A DNA stretch of 64,000 nucleotides, taken from positions 1 through 64,000 of the forward strand of contig CAYRIO010000015.1 in assembly GCA_964424355.1 (NCBI GenBank). Direction: 5' to 3'. Made by a program: the position numbers and the translations under genes. The stretch comes from CAZEHS01 sp964424355 (lineage in GTDB: Bacteria; Bacillota; Clostridia; Peptostreptococcales; Acidaminobacteraceae). Shown one piece after another: positions 1 through 8,389 of the stretch (positions within the stretch are counted from its first letter, which is position 1; every line of letters begins with the position of its first letter). The notes beneath the pieces were generated by a model. The model saw nothing but the letters and a program-made list of their open reading frames with translations. It was not told the origin of the DNA and made no database searches.

Positions 1-345
1 TGGTAGCCGGTGCCAGCAGGACGATCCCCTTGAGGACGGTTGCCTTGGTAGCCGGTGCCAGCAGGACGATCCCCTTGAGGACGGCTGCCCTGGTAGCCTG
101 TGCCAGCAGGACGATCCCCTTGAGGACGGTTGCCCTGGTAGCCGGTGCTTTGTGATTGGCCTTGACCTTGGACGGGGGTTCCGTCGGGATTCTGGCTCAT
201 GGGCTTATAAGTGCCCCCTTGAGGCCGCTGACTCTGAGGACGGTTACCTTGATAGCCAGTGCCAGCAGGACGGTTGCCCTGGTAGCCGGTGCCGGCGGGA
301 CGATCCCCTTGAGGACGATTCCCTTGATAGCCCTGACCTTGAGGG
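1..345 (-). repeat. 45-bp tandem repeats inside infB
   Basis: Three nearly identical 45-bp units lie at 1-45, 46-90 and 91-135, with a partial unit at 136-152. Diverged units occur again at about 247-345. Each unit encodes 15 residues (GNRPQGDRPAGTGYQ on the minus strand), so the array stays in frame. It continues past the left window edge, so the true copy number is unknown. Confidence 0.9.
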
Positions 346-656
346 CGGGGAGCCGGTGCAGCCTGACCGGAAGCAGGTTGTGCTGCAGTTGGCGTGGCAC
401 TTGGTGCTGCAGTCGGTGCAGCGGGTTGGGATGCAGGCTGTGCAGAAGGTGCGGCTGTCGGCGCTGCAGGTTGTGCTGCCGCCGGTTGAGCAGGCGTTTT
501 TACGGCATTCTTGATTTTCTGAACATCGCCGTCTTCCAGTGAACTCATATGGGTATGGGCTTCTACACCTTGTTCATGAAGCTTTGTGAGCATGTCTTTA
601 TTGGATAATCCCATTTCTTTAGCTAATTCATATATTCTTACCTTCGACAAATTCAT
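1..656 (-). CDS. infB: Translation initiation factor IF-2, N-terminal part (runs off window)
   Basis: IF-2 is the GTPase that brings initiator tRNA to the ribosome; only about the first 218 residues are in the window, so the GTPase domain is not seen. The protein starts MNLSKVRIYELAKEMG, the typical IF2_N helical domain that selects the start at 656. An Ala/Pro-rich stretch follows (about residues 50-100), then a Gly/Arg/Pro/Gln-rich segment made of about 15-residue repeats containing GYQGNRPQGDRPAGT. The start overlaps the end of ylxQ by 29 bases, so it is the last visible gene of the rimP-nusA-rnpM-ylxQ-infB operon. The repeat-rich linker is probably disordered; such linkers vary greatly between species. 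Confidence 0.95.
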   Translation of the reverse strand, partial: MNLSKVRIYELAKEMGLSNKDMLTKLHEQGVEAHTHMSSLEDGDVQKIKNAVKTPAQPAAAQPAAPTAAPSAQPASQPAAPTAAPSATPTAAQPASGQAAPAPRPQGQGYQGNRPQGDRPAGTGYQGNRPAGTGYQGNRPQSQRPQGGTYKPMSQNPDGTPVQGQGQSQSTGYQGNRPQGDRPAGTGYQGSRPQGDRPAGTGYQGNRPQGDRPAGTGY

Positions 657-993
657 CACCTCCGGGTTCTTCACCCTTTTCAATTCCAGACTCTCTCATG
701 AGTTTTTCCAGCTGCTTTGCGAACCCGGAATCCAGAACCGCCACGACCGTCCGGTTCACCTTTCCGATGGCACTGGAGAGTGTTTCGCGGTCTGCGAGGA
801 CATATACCGGAACGTTATGGCTTTTCCCGGCACGTTGCCACTTATCCAGCGTATTCACGGCGGCATCGGAAGCCACAAGGATCAGCTTCACTTTCTTCCG
901 CTTCAGGTACAGTTCACAGGTTTCATCGCCGGTTGCCAGCTTTCCAGCCTTCTGGGCAAACCCAAGGAGAGACAACAGTTTATTGTTTTGCAT
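628..993 (-). CDS. ylxQ: YlxQ, L7Ae-family RNA-binding protein
   Basis: This 121-residue protein belongs to the ribosomal L7Ae/L30e/YbxF family, whose members bind kink-turn RNA. The recognisable start is MQNNKLLSLLGFAQKAGKLATGDE, followed by a core with KVKLILVASDAAVNT. I chose the ATG at 993, ten codons inside the longest frame, because the family begins just before the LLGFAQKAGK motif; neither start has a strong ribosome site. The gene overlaps the 3' end of rnpM by 14 bases and the start of infB by 29, so the three genes are probably translationally coupled. The cellular role in this operon is not established. Confidence 0.88.
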   Translation of the reverse strand: MQNNKLLSLLGFAQKAGKLATGDETCELYLKRKKVKLILVASDAAVNTLDKWQRAGKSHNVPVYVLADRETLSSAIGKVNRTVVAVLDSGFAKQLEKLMRESGIEKGEEPGGDEFVEGKNI

Positions 994-1255
994 GCTTTTC
1001 AATCTCGGCCCGGAGCTTTTCATAAATCTCTGGGGTTATTTCTGTCTCAAGGGCACGGGCCAGGGCTTTTCGCTTTTCCGCTTTAGCCAGGCATTCCGGA
1101 TCCGGGCAGATGTAAGCGCCCCGTCCATGTGCTCTTCCGGTGATATCCAACTGAACTTCGCCCTCTTTATTCTTGACAACGCGGATCATATCGCGCTTTT
1201 GCTTTTGTGTATTACAACCAAGACATTTACGCAGGGGGACTTTTTTAACTTTCAT
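980..1255 (-). CDS. rnpM: YlxR/RnpM (DUF448) RNA-binding protein
   Basis: This 91-residue basic protein has the YlxR signature: PLRKCLGC near the N-terminus (a CxxC pair), an RVVKN strand, and GRAHGRGAYICPDPEC containing a second CxxxxxC-like pair. In Bacillus subtilis the family member RnpM binds RNase P RNA and modulates its activity; applying that role here is inference. It sits between nusA (23 bases upstream) and ylxQ (14-base overlap), the standard position in the nusA-infB operon. Ribosome site GAGAGGTGCG precedes the ATG at 1255. Confidence 0.92.
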   Translation of the reverse strand: MKVKKVPLRKCLGCNTQKQKRDMIRVVKNKEGEVQLDITGRAHGRGAYICPDPECLAKAEKRKALARALETEITPEIYEKLRAEIEKHAKQ

Positions 1256-1278
1256 GGGTTCGCACCTCTCTTCTGGGC

Positions 1279-2358
1279 TTACTCCTCATCAGTATCAACA
1301 GGAGCAATTCCAGCAGCCGCCATTTCCTGGTATTGCGTCAGGCTTTTGATATCGATTTTCCAACCTGTGAGTTTTGCTGCCAGCCGTGCGTTCTGACCCT
1401 CTTTCCCGATTGCCAGGGAAAGCTGGTAATCCGGCACAACTACCAGTACCGACTGGTCTTCCGGTTTGTAGAATACCTTTTCGACTTTAGAAGGGCTCAG
1501 CGCATTTGAAATGAAGATCTTAGGATCCTCACTCCATTTAACGATGTCGATTTTCTCGCCGCGAAGCTCATCCACGATGGTCTGCACGCGATTCCCCCGT
1601 TGACCGACGCAAGCGCCCACGGGATCGACATTCTCATCCAGGGAGTGGACCGCTATCTTGGTTCTGGATCCCGCTTCCCGGGAAATTCCACGGATTTCGA
1701 CAACGCCGTCGTGAATTTCCGGAACCTCCAGCTCGAACAGCCGTCGAACCAGACCTGGGTGGGTTCTGGATACGAGGATCTGCGGGCCCTTGGACGTTTT
1801 CTTCACTTCAACGATGTAGGTCTTGATGCGGGTACCTTGCTCGTAGATTTCAGTAACAACCTGTTCACTGGGCATCAGGACGGATTCCGTCTTCCCGAGA
1901 TTGATGTAGATTGTCCCTTTATTCATCCGCTGGATCATCCCGGTGACGATCTCCGATTCACGATTGACATACTCATCGAAAATCACGGTGCGCTCGGCTT
2001 CACGGATTCGCTGAACAACCACCTGTTTGGCTGTTTGAGCAGCAATCCTTCCAAAATCACGGGGAGTCACTTCGCTTTCAACAAAATCCCCCATATCAAA
2101 GTTCGGATTGACCGCTTTCGCGTCTTTTAAAGAAATTTCGAAAAACTCGTCTTCAGGGGTCTCCACGACTTCCCGCTGAGAGTACACATGAACTTCTCCC
2201 GTCTCAGAATTGATCTGGACACGGACGTTCTGAGATGTGCCGAAGTTCTTCTTATAAGCAGTGATCAAGGCTGCTTCAATGGTTTCCAAGAGCATTTCCT
2301 TGGTGATCCCTTTTTCCCTTGCAATCTGGTCAAGGGCTTCAATCAGTTCCCGTTTCAA
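1279..2358 (-). CDS. nusA: Transcription termination/antitermination factor NusA
   Basis: NusA binds RNA polymerase and nascent RNA and controls pausing, termination and antitermination. The 359-residue protein has the N-terminal polymerase-binding domain (residues 1 to about 125), an S1 domain (about 135-200, with IVTGMIQRMNKGTIYINLG), then KH1 and KH2 (about 200-345, with VDPVGACVGQRGNRVQTI and LAIGKEGQNARLAAKLTGW). Like other Firmicute NusA proteins it lacks the C-terminal acidic repeats of the enteric protein. It starts 12 bases after rimP, with ribosome site AGGAGGATAAC. The short acidic tail VDTDEE is unremarkable. Confidence 0.97.
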   Translation of the reverse strand: MKRELIEALDQIAREKGITKEMLLETIEAALITAYKKNFGTSQNVRVQINSETGEVHVYSQREVVETPEDEFFEISLKDAKAVNPNFDMGDFVESEVTPRDFGRIAAQTAKQVVVQRIREAERTVIFDEYVNRESEIVTGMIQRMNKGTIYINLGKTESVLMPSEQVVTEIYEQGTRIKTYIVEVKKTSKGPQILVSRTHPGLVRRLFELEVPEIHDGVVEIRGISREAGSRTKIAVHSLDENVDPVGACVGQRGNRVQTIVDELRGEKIDIVKWSEDPKIFISNALSPSKVEKVFYKPEDQSVLVVVPDYQLSLAIGKEGQNARLAAKLTGWKIDIKSLTQYQEMAAAGIAPVDTDEE

Positions 2359-2370
2359 GATGTTATCCTC

Positions 2371-2838
2371 CTAGAATCGAACCAGCAGTTTGACAAGCGA
2401 TATTTTATCCCTGGGGATTTCGAGAATTTTGGGGCTGTTTTCCGGCTGTACGGCAACCTTCCCATCCTTCAGGCCTTTCAAGGTACCTTCGATGACCTTT
2501 GTCCCTTCCAAAGGGAAATAAAGCTTCACTTCAACCAGCTGTTCCTTGAATCGTTCAAAATCCGAATCTTTTTTCAGAACCCGTTCAATTCCAGGAGAAG
2601 AAATTTCCATGAAATAGTTCTCTTCGATAGGATCCATGGAGTCCAGCTTCTCGTTCAGATATTCACTGACCTTCTGGCAGTCTTCCAGACTGATGCCGCC
2701 CTCTTTATCGATGAATATCCGAAGATATCGGTGCTGACCCTCTTTCACAAATTCCACATCAACCAACTCCATACCTTGCCCGGGCAGGAACGGCACCAGC
2801 AGATCACTGACGACATCAACTACTTTTCTGCGTTTCAC
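2371..2838 (-). CDS. rimP: Ribosome maturation factor RimP
   Basis: RimP assists assembly of the 30S ribosomal subunit. The 155-residue protein has the expected features: GMELVDVEFVKEGQHRYLRIFID in the N-terminal alpha/beta domain, GGISLEDCQKVSEYLNEKLD, then NYFMEISSPGIERVLKK, followed by the Sm-like C-terminal domain with ISLVKLLVRF. The ATG at 2838 is preceded by AAAGGAGGCATATG, a strong ribosome site. It is the first gene of the rimP-nusA-rnpM-ylxQ-infB transcription unit; a promoter lies about 100 bases upstream at the end of polC. Confidence 0.95.
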   Translation of the reverse strand: MKRRKVVDVVSDLLVPFLPGQGMELVDVEFVKEGQHRYLRIFIDKEGGISLEDCQKVSEYLNEKLDSMDPIEENYFMEISSPGIERVLKKDSDFERFKEQLVEVKLYFPLEGTKVIEGTLKGLKDGKVAVQPENSPKILEIPRDKISLVKLLVRF

Positions 2839-2891
2839 ACATATGCCTCCTTTCTATAACAGAGCGCGAAAAACTTTCCCGCTCCAATAAC

Positions 2892-2915
2892 AAAGAGTGG
2901 GATTTCCCACTCTTT
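2892..2915 (-). terminator. Hairpin in the rimP leader (possible polC terminator or attenuator)
   Basis: AAAGAGTGGGA at 2892-2902 is complementary to TCCCACTCTTT at 2905-2915. On the minus strand the stem is followed by TTTGTTATTGG, a weak U-tract. It lies between polC and rimP and downstream of the rimP promoter, so it would be part of both transcripts. It could end polC messages or attenuate the rimP operon; the weak U-tract keeps confidence moderate. Confidence 0.6.
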
Positions 2916-2941
2916 TGCGCACGACTTATATAACCTTATAC

Positions 2942-2970
2942 ATTATAGCATGTTACAACATTTTAAGCAA
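2942..2970 (-). promoter_or_regulatory. SigA-type promoter of the rimP-nusA-infB operon
   Basis: On the minus strand TTGCTT (2970-2965) is separated by exactly 17 bases from a perfect TATAAT (2947-2942). The -35 hexamer overlaps the stop codon of polC. Transcription would start near 2935, about 100 bases upstream of rimP. Confidence 0.8.
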
Positions 2971-5900
2971 ATTGAAATAGAGTAAGCTGATCGTCATCCG
3001 GCAGTCCTTTCAGGCATCCATGGACATCCAGAACCTCAATGACCGTCTTGGTCACTTTCGCTCGGGTCCTGATATCCAACTTGGAAATGAAAGGCTCAAC
3101 CTGGCGTGCTTCCACTAAGGATTTTGCGGCATTCTCTCCCAGTCCTTGGAGTGCCATGAGGGGCGGCAACAGCTTCTCGTCCTGGATATCGAACTTTTCT
3201 GCCAGGGATGCATAGAGATCCACCCGATGGAATTCATAACCCCGGGCATAGAATTCCAGCACCACTTCCATCAACCCCGCCTGATCTTTCTCTTTCTGGG
3301 TCGGCTTCGGGATGTTCTCAAGCTCCCGCATCCGGCTGTGAACAACGCTGGATCCGGCACACATGACCTCCGCATCAAAATCGCTGGCCTTGATGGTGAA
3401 GAACGTGGCATAGAACGCCAGGGGATGATGGACCTTGAACCAGGCGATCCGGAAACTCATCATCACATATGCAACCGCATGGGCCTTTGGGAACATGTAC
3501 TTGATGCGTTTGCAGGATTCAATGTACCAGTCCGGCACCTTGTTTTCTGCCATCAGCGCTTCCTGCTCAGGCTTCAGCCCCTTCCCTTTACGGACGTTCT
3601 CCATGATGGTGAAGGCCGTTTTGTGGGGGAGTCCTGCATAAATCAGGTAGTTCATGATATCGTCCCGGGTGGAAATGACGTTCTTCAGCTCCGCCCGGCC
3701 TGCTCGAACGAATTCCTGGGCATTGTTCAGCCAGACATCGGTTCCGTGGGAAAGACCGGAGATCCGCACCAACTCGGCAAAGGTAGTGGGTTGGGTATCC
3801 TTCAGCATCTCCCTGACAAACTTGGTGCCAAATTCCGGAATCCCCAGGCTTCCAATTTTCAGCGGGTAATCCCGGTCCTTTATTTTCAACGTCTCAACGG
3901 AGGTGAAGATTTTCATGGTTTCCGGGTCATCCAATGGAATGCCCATGGCATTGACGCCGGTGAAATCCTCCAGCATCTTGATGATGGACGGGACGTCATG
4001 TCCCAGGATATCCAGCTTCAGAATCCGTCCGCTGATGGAATGGTAATCGAAGTGGGTGGTGATAACCCCCGAGCTACTGTCATTGGCGGGGTACTGGATG
4101 GGGCAGAAATCGTGAATATCCTTATAGCGTGGCACAACCATGATCCCGCCAGGATGCTGGCCTGAGGTGCGCTTAATGCCGGTACATCCCATAGCAAGGC
4201 GCATCACTTCTTTGGGGTGAACCTTCTGGTTGCGCTCTTCGAAGTATTTCTTAACGAATCCGAAGGCCGTCTTGTCAGCGATGGTGCCGATGGTGCCCGC
4301 CTTGAAAACGTACCCCTTCCCAAAGAGATCCTCTGTGTACTGGTGTGCATGGGCCTGATACTCCCCTGCAAAGTTCAAGTCGATATCTGGCTCCTTATCC
4401 CCTTCGAAGCCCAGGAAGGTTTCAAAAGGAATGTCGTGACCATCCTTTCTATACGGCAGGCCGCACATGGGGCAAGCCTTGTCCGGCAAGTCCGCTCCGC
4501 TGCCCATGGATCCGTCCAACAGGAATTCGGCATGCTTGCAGCTTGGATCATCACAGATGTAATGAGGCGGAAGCGGATTCACTTCCGTAATATCACTCAT
4601 CGTCGCAGCAAAGGAGGAGCCGACCGATCCCCGGGAACCTACGAGGTAGCCGTTCTCCATGGATTTTTTTACCAATTTTTGGGCGATGATGTACATGACG
4701 GCATAGCCGTTGGATATGATCGCTGTCAATTCCCGCTCCAGGCGCTTTTCAACCAGCCCCGGCAGGTCTTCTCCGTAAATCCGGCGCGCTTTGGCATAGC
4801 ACATTTCACGCAGTTCCGTATCCGACCCTTCAATGATGGGGGGATAGGTCCCGTCCGGAATCGGGATGATATGCTCAATACTCTCAGCAATCCGTCTCGG
4901 TGCATCAACCACCACTTCCCGGGCGGTTTCCGTCCCGAGATAGCTGAATTCCCGGAGCATCTCCTCTGTGGTCTTGAAATAGAGAGGCGGCTGATTGTCC
5001 GCATCCGTAAAGCCTTGCCCCCCCATGATGATCCGGCGGTACACTTCATCCTCTGGATCAATGAAATGCAGATCTCCGGTAGCAACCACCGGCTTGTCCA
5101 GTTTTCTGGCCAGGGCGACAATCCGTCGATTAAGATCCCTGAGAGCATCTTCGTCCCGAACCATCTCTTTTGCAATCATGAACTGGTTGTTGCCAACTGG
5201 CTGGATTTCGAGAAAATCGTAAAACTCCGCAATCTCAGAAACCCGTTCCTCTTCCTGGTTGCTGAGGATTGCCTGAAAAAGTTCACCCGATTCACAGGCG
5301 GTCCCAAGGATCAGCCCCTCACGCTTGCTTTCCAGCAGACTTTTGGGAATCCGCGGTTTCTTATAAAAAGTTTCAATGTGAGAGTGCGTCACCATTTCGT
5401 ACAGGTTTTTCAAGCCCACCTGATTCTGCACCAGGATCAGGGCATGATAGGCCTCCTCTTTCGTATAATCAAACTGACTGGCGCCATACGCATTCAGCTC
5501 ATTCAGATTGCTGATGTTCTTCTCGGTGAGCATCTGAAAAAAGCGGAGCAGGATTTGAGCCGTGGCCTCTGCATCATGAACGGCCCGATGATGCTCCAGC
5601 AGTTCAATTCCAAGATATTTGGCAATCAGGTTCAGCTTATGGCGCTTCATGTCTTTCAGCAGCATCCGTGCCAGGGACAGGGTATCCACCACCGTAGGAT
5701 TGAAAGGGATCCCCTGCTGATCACAGGCATATCGGATGAAAGAGACATCAAACTTGGCATTGTGGGCAACCAGAACCCCATCCCCCGCAAATGCCATGAA
5801 ATCCGGCAAGATCTGATCCAACGTCGGCTTATCCCGGACCATGTCCTCGGTAATTCCTGTGATGGTCACAACCTTCTCCGGGATGGAGCGTTGGGGATTC

Positions 5901-7315
5901 ACGAGCTGAGAATATCGGTCGATGATTTCTCCCCCTTGGATCTTTACCGCACCGATCTCCGTAATCCGATCTTCCATAAATGAAAACCCTGTGGTCTCAA
6001 TATCGAAAACGATGAACGCATCTGTCATCAGCTGCTGACCTCTGGCATGATTCACCAGGGTCCCTTGGTCGTTCACCACATACCCTTCCAACCCGTAGAG
6101 GATCTTGATGCCGTGTTTTTTACCGGCCTCCATGGCCTCTGGAAATGCCTGCAGGACACCATGGTCCGTAATGGCTACAGCCTCATGTCCCCAATCGGCA
6201 GCCCGTTTCACCAAGGCGGAAGCCGTAGGCAACGCATCCATCGCGCTCATGGTCGTATGGGCATGGAGTTCGATCCGTTTATCGGCAGCGTTGTCTTTTC
6301 GTGTTTCCGCTGGGGTTCCAACATTAATGGCCATGGCCATCACAATCAGTTCTTTTTCAAAAGTATCGAACCGTACCCTGCCTTCAAAGCGATATCGCCC
6401 GCCTTTTTTCACAGCGTCGAATTGTTCCAATTCCTGAGATTCTGCAAACATCTTCACTGAGATGGAATTGGTTTTGTCTGAGACAGAAAAAATCAGAAGG
6501 GTTTTCCCTTCTTTCAGTTTTCGGGTTTCGCGTTCAAATACCTCACCCTCGATACACACCATCGCGTCCTCTTCCTCGATGGTCCGGATTTCAACAGGTG
6601 CCTGACGGATCAGACGCTTAAAGATAACGCGCGGGTCATCCTTCGCATCTGTGTTCTTTTCGCGCTTCCATCCGTTGCCACTTGGGGCCTTGCCCTGAAC
6701 AGCCCCCGTTCTGGCAGGCGATGCCATGCCGGGGGTAGATGGGCGATTGCCGGCTTCCTGAATGGCCTGTTTCACCAGTTGTTCTGTAATCTGTTCCTTT
6801 TGTGCCAGATAGGTATCGGCGCACGGCTGGGGTCCAGAAGCCAGCACAATCACACGGAAAGGCCTGCTGAAGGCATCCATGAGGTGTTTTTGGATTAACT
6901 TGTCACATTTGCGTGTCAACAGCGTTTCCAAAAGCACTTCGTCTTCAACGGTCAGTTCCAGTGCGGATTCTTCCCAGTCCAGGCTATAGGATGCAGCCAC
7001 CAGGGCCGGATGGCATCCTGGGCTGTCACTCAGGAACGCTGGCAGCAACATGTGACGCCAGTAGTCTTCGAAGATCTCCGCATCCGGCTTTGCTCCCAGA
7101 TCCAGCTGCCAACTCAATTTAACCTGGGCGATCCCCGGAATCTGTTTCACCAGCTCTGCTTTGAATTTTTCGGATTTATCAGGGGACACCACTTGATCCA
7201 GCCGGAACATAAGCTGGAGGAGCCGGGCTTCCGTGTCCAGATTCCCCTTCACCAGTTGAATCCGATCATCTCCCCAAAGCTTTTGGAGCAGGGTTTCAAT
7301 ATTGAAATCACTCAT
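2963..7315 (-). CDS. polC: DNA polymerase III alpha subunit, PolC type
   Basis: PolC is the essential replicative polymerase of low-GC Gram-positive bacteria and carries its own proofreading exonuclease. At 1450 residues it has the usual length. An OB-fold lies at about residues 225-335; the PHP domain begins near residue 346 (RIELHAHTTMSAMDAL); the DEDDh exonuclease is inserted at about 430-600 (VFDIETTGFSFMEDR, then LVAHNAKFDVSF and HRAVHDAEATAQ). A zinc-binding segment (CDDPSCKHAEF ... CPMCG) follows, then the catalytic core with EPDIDLNFAGEYQ near residue 975. Its start codon directly abuts the ispG stop. In Bacillus subtilis proS lies between rseP and polC; here ispG takes that place. 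Confidence 0.98.
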   Translation of the reverse strand: MSDFNIETLLQKLWGDDRIQLVKGNLDTEARLLQLMFRLDQVVSPDKSEKFKAELVKQIPGIAQVKLSWQLDLGAKPDAEIFEDYWRHMLLPAFLSDSPGCHPALVAASYSLDWEESALELTVEDEVLLETLLTRKCDKLIQKHLMDAFSRPFRVIVLASGPQPCADTYLAQKEQITEQLVKQAIQEAGNRPSTPGMASPARTGAVQGKAPSGNGWKREKNTDAKDDPRVIFKRLIRQAPVEIRTIEEEDAMVCIEGEVFERETRKLKEGKTLLIFSVSDKTNSISVKMFAESQELEQFDAVKKGGRYRFEGRVRFDTFEKELIVMAMAINVGTPAETRKDNAADKRIELHAHTTMSAMDALPTASALVKRAADWGHEAVAITDHGVLQAFPEAMEAGKKHGIKILYGLEGYVVNDQGTLVNHARGQQLMTDAFIVFDIETTGFSFMEDRITEIGAVKIQGGEIIDRYSQLVNPQRSIPEKVVTITGITEDMVRDKPTLDQILPDFMAFAGDGVLVAHNAKFDVSFIRYACDQQGIPFNPTVVDTLSLARMLLKDMKRHKLNLIAKYLGIELLEHHRAVHDAEATAQILLRFFQMLTEKNISNLNELNAYGASQFDYTKEEAYHALILVQNQVGLKNLYEMVTHSHIETFYKKPRIPKSLLESKREGLILGTACESGELFQAILSNQEEERVSEIAEFYDFLEIQPVGNNQFMIAKEMVRDEDALRDLNRRIVALARKLDKPVVATGDLHFIDPEDEVYRRIIMGGQGFTDADNQPPLYFKTTEEMLREFSYLGTETAREVVVDAPRRIAESIEHIIPIPDGTYPPIIEGSDTELREMCYAKARRIYGEDLPGLVEKRLERELTAIISNGYAVMYIIAQKLVKKSMENGYLVGSRGSVGSSFAATMSDITEVNPLPPHYICDDPSCKHAEFLLDGSMGSGADLPDKACPMCGLPYRKDGHDIPFETFLGFEGDKEPDIDLNFAGEYQAHAHQYTEDLFGKGYVFKAGTIGTIADKTAFGFVKKYFEERNQKVHPKEVMRLAMGCTGIKRTSGQHPGGIMVVPRYKDIHDFCPIQYPANDSSSGVITTHFDYHSISGRILKLDILGHDVPSIIKMLEDFTGVNAMGIPLDDPETMKIFTSVETLKIKDRDYPLKIGSLGIPEFGTKFVREMLKDTQPTTFAELVRISGLSHGTDVWLNNAQEFVRAGRAELKNVISTRDDIMNYLIYAGLPHKTAFTIMENVRKGKGLKPEQEALMAENKVPDWYIESCKRIKYMFPKAHAVAYVMMSFRIAWFKVHHPLAFYATFFTIKASDFDAEVMCAGSSVVHSRMRELENIPKPTQKEKDQAGLMEVVLEFYARGYEFHRVDLYASLAEKFDIQDEKLLPPLMALQGLGENAAKSLVEARQVEPFISKLDIRTRAKVTKTVIEVLDVHGCLKGLPDDDQLTLFQFA

Positions 7316-8380
7316 CTATTTTTCACAGCTCCAATTTTTCACGATTTCAACGACGGTTTCCGTCACCAGATGTACCGGAATCTTGCGGATAATCTCACCT
7401 TTTTTGAACAACAGGACTTCCCCTTTTCCGGATGCTATGCCTAAATCAGCCTCGCGGGCTTCTCCGGGGCCATTGACCGCACATCCCATGACCGCAATGG
7501 TGATCGGAATCTCTATGCCGACAAGTGCTTGTTCCAGATTGTTCACGATCTTTTCAAGATCTACCTGGCACCGTCCACACGTTGGACAGGAAATAAATCG
7601 GATCCCTTTGCGGCGCAGATCCAGAGCTTCCAGCAGCTCAAGTCCCACACGAACCTCCTCGACAGGGTCACCTGTCAAAGACACACGGAGGGTATCACCC
7701 AGCCCTCCCATCAATAGCGCTCCGAGTCCAGCGCAGGATTTTATCGTTCCGCGCCAAGGGGTCCCCGCCTCGGTGATGCCGATATGCAGGGGATAATCGG
7801 ATTGTTCGGCTAAGAGCTGGTATGCATGAATCGTAACCGGAACGCTACTGGATTTCATCGAGATGATGGTTTCTTCAAAATCCAAGGATTCCAAAATCCT
7901 TACATGGTCCAGGGCGCTTTCAACCAACGCCTCTGCCGTGGGGCCTCCATACTTCTGGAGCAGCGTCTTGTCGAGTGAGCCGCCGTTAACACCGATTCGG
8001 ATCGGAATCCGGCGGGTTTTCGCGGCCTCTACCACTTGCTTTACCCGATCCTTGTCCCCGATATTGCCAGGGTTGATCCGGAGTTTGTCTATGCCCGCTT
8101 CAATCGCCATCAGCGCCAAGCGGTAATCGAAGTGGATATCCGCTACCAGTGGGATCGCCACACTGCTGCGTATATCCCGAAGCGCTTCCGCGGCTTCCCG
8201 ATCCGGCACGGCCATCCTGACAAGTTCACATCCGGCATCCTGGAGACGACGGATTTGTCCGATGGTACTTTGTGCATCCCGCGTATCCGTATTTGTCATG
8301 GATTGAACGCTGATCGGCGCATTGGCGCCAATCAGGACATCTCCGACCTTCACCGACCGTGTTTGCTTGCGTGTGTACAT
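7316..8380 (-). CDS. ispG: HMBPP synthase IspG (GcpE)
   Basis: This enzyme converts 2-C-methylerythritol 2,4-cyclodiphosphate to HMBPP in the non-mevalonate isoprenoid pathway, using a [4Fe-4S] cluster. The 354-residue protein is the short bacterial form: a TIM barrel beginning IGANAPISVQSMTNTDT, and a C-terminal iron-sulphur domain. The cluster ligands are visible in CPTCGRCQVD (about residues 264-273) and in the strand MGCAVNGPGEA near residue 300. It lies 9 bases after rseP and abuts polC, so dxr-rseP-ispG-polC form one unit; Dxr acts earlier in the same pathway. Confidence 0.97.
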   Translation of the reverse strand: MYTRKQTRSVKVGDVLIGANAPISVQSMTNTDTRDAQSTIGQIRRLQDAGCELVRMAVPDREAAEALRDIRSSVAIPLVADIHFDYRLALMAIEAGIDKLRINPGNIGDKDRVKQVVEAAKTRRIPIRIGVNGGSLDKTLLQKYGGPTAEALVESALDHVRILESLDFEETIISMKSSSVPVTIHAYQLLAEQSDYPLHIGITEAGTPWRGTIKSCAGLGALLMGGLGDTLRVSLTGDPVEEVRVGLELLEALDLRRKGIRFISCPTCGRCQVDLEKIVNNLEQALVGIEIPITIAVMGCAVNGPGEAREADLGIASGKGEVLLFKKGEIIRKIPVHLVTETVVEIVKNWSCEK

Positions 8381-8389
8381 GGATACCTC

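Noticed and set aside
152..542. Overlapping plus-strand frames in the infB repeat region
   Set aside because: They are by-products of in-frame repeats in infB and show only low-complexity composition.
4217..5983. 588-codon open frame on the plus strand opposite polC
   Set aside because: It is entirely antisense to the catalytic and exonuclease parts of polC, has no recognisable motif, and arises from codon bias in polC.
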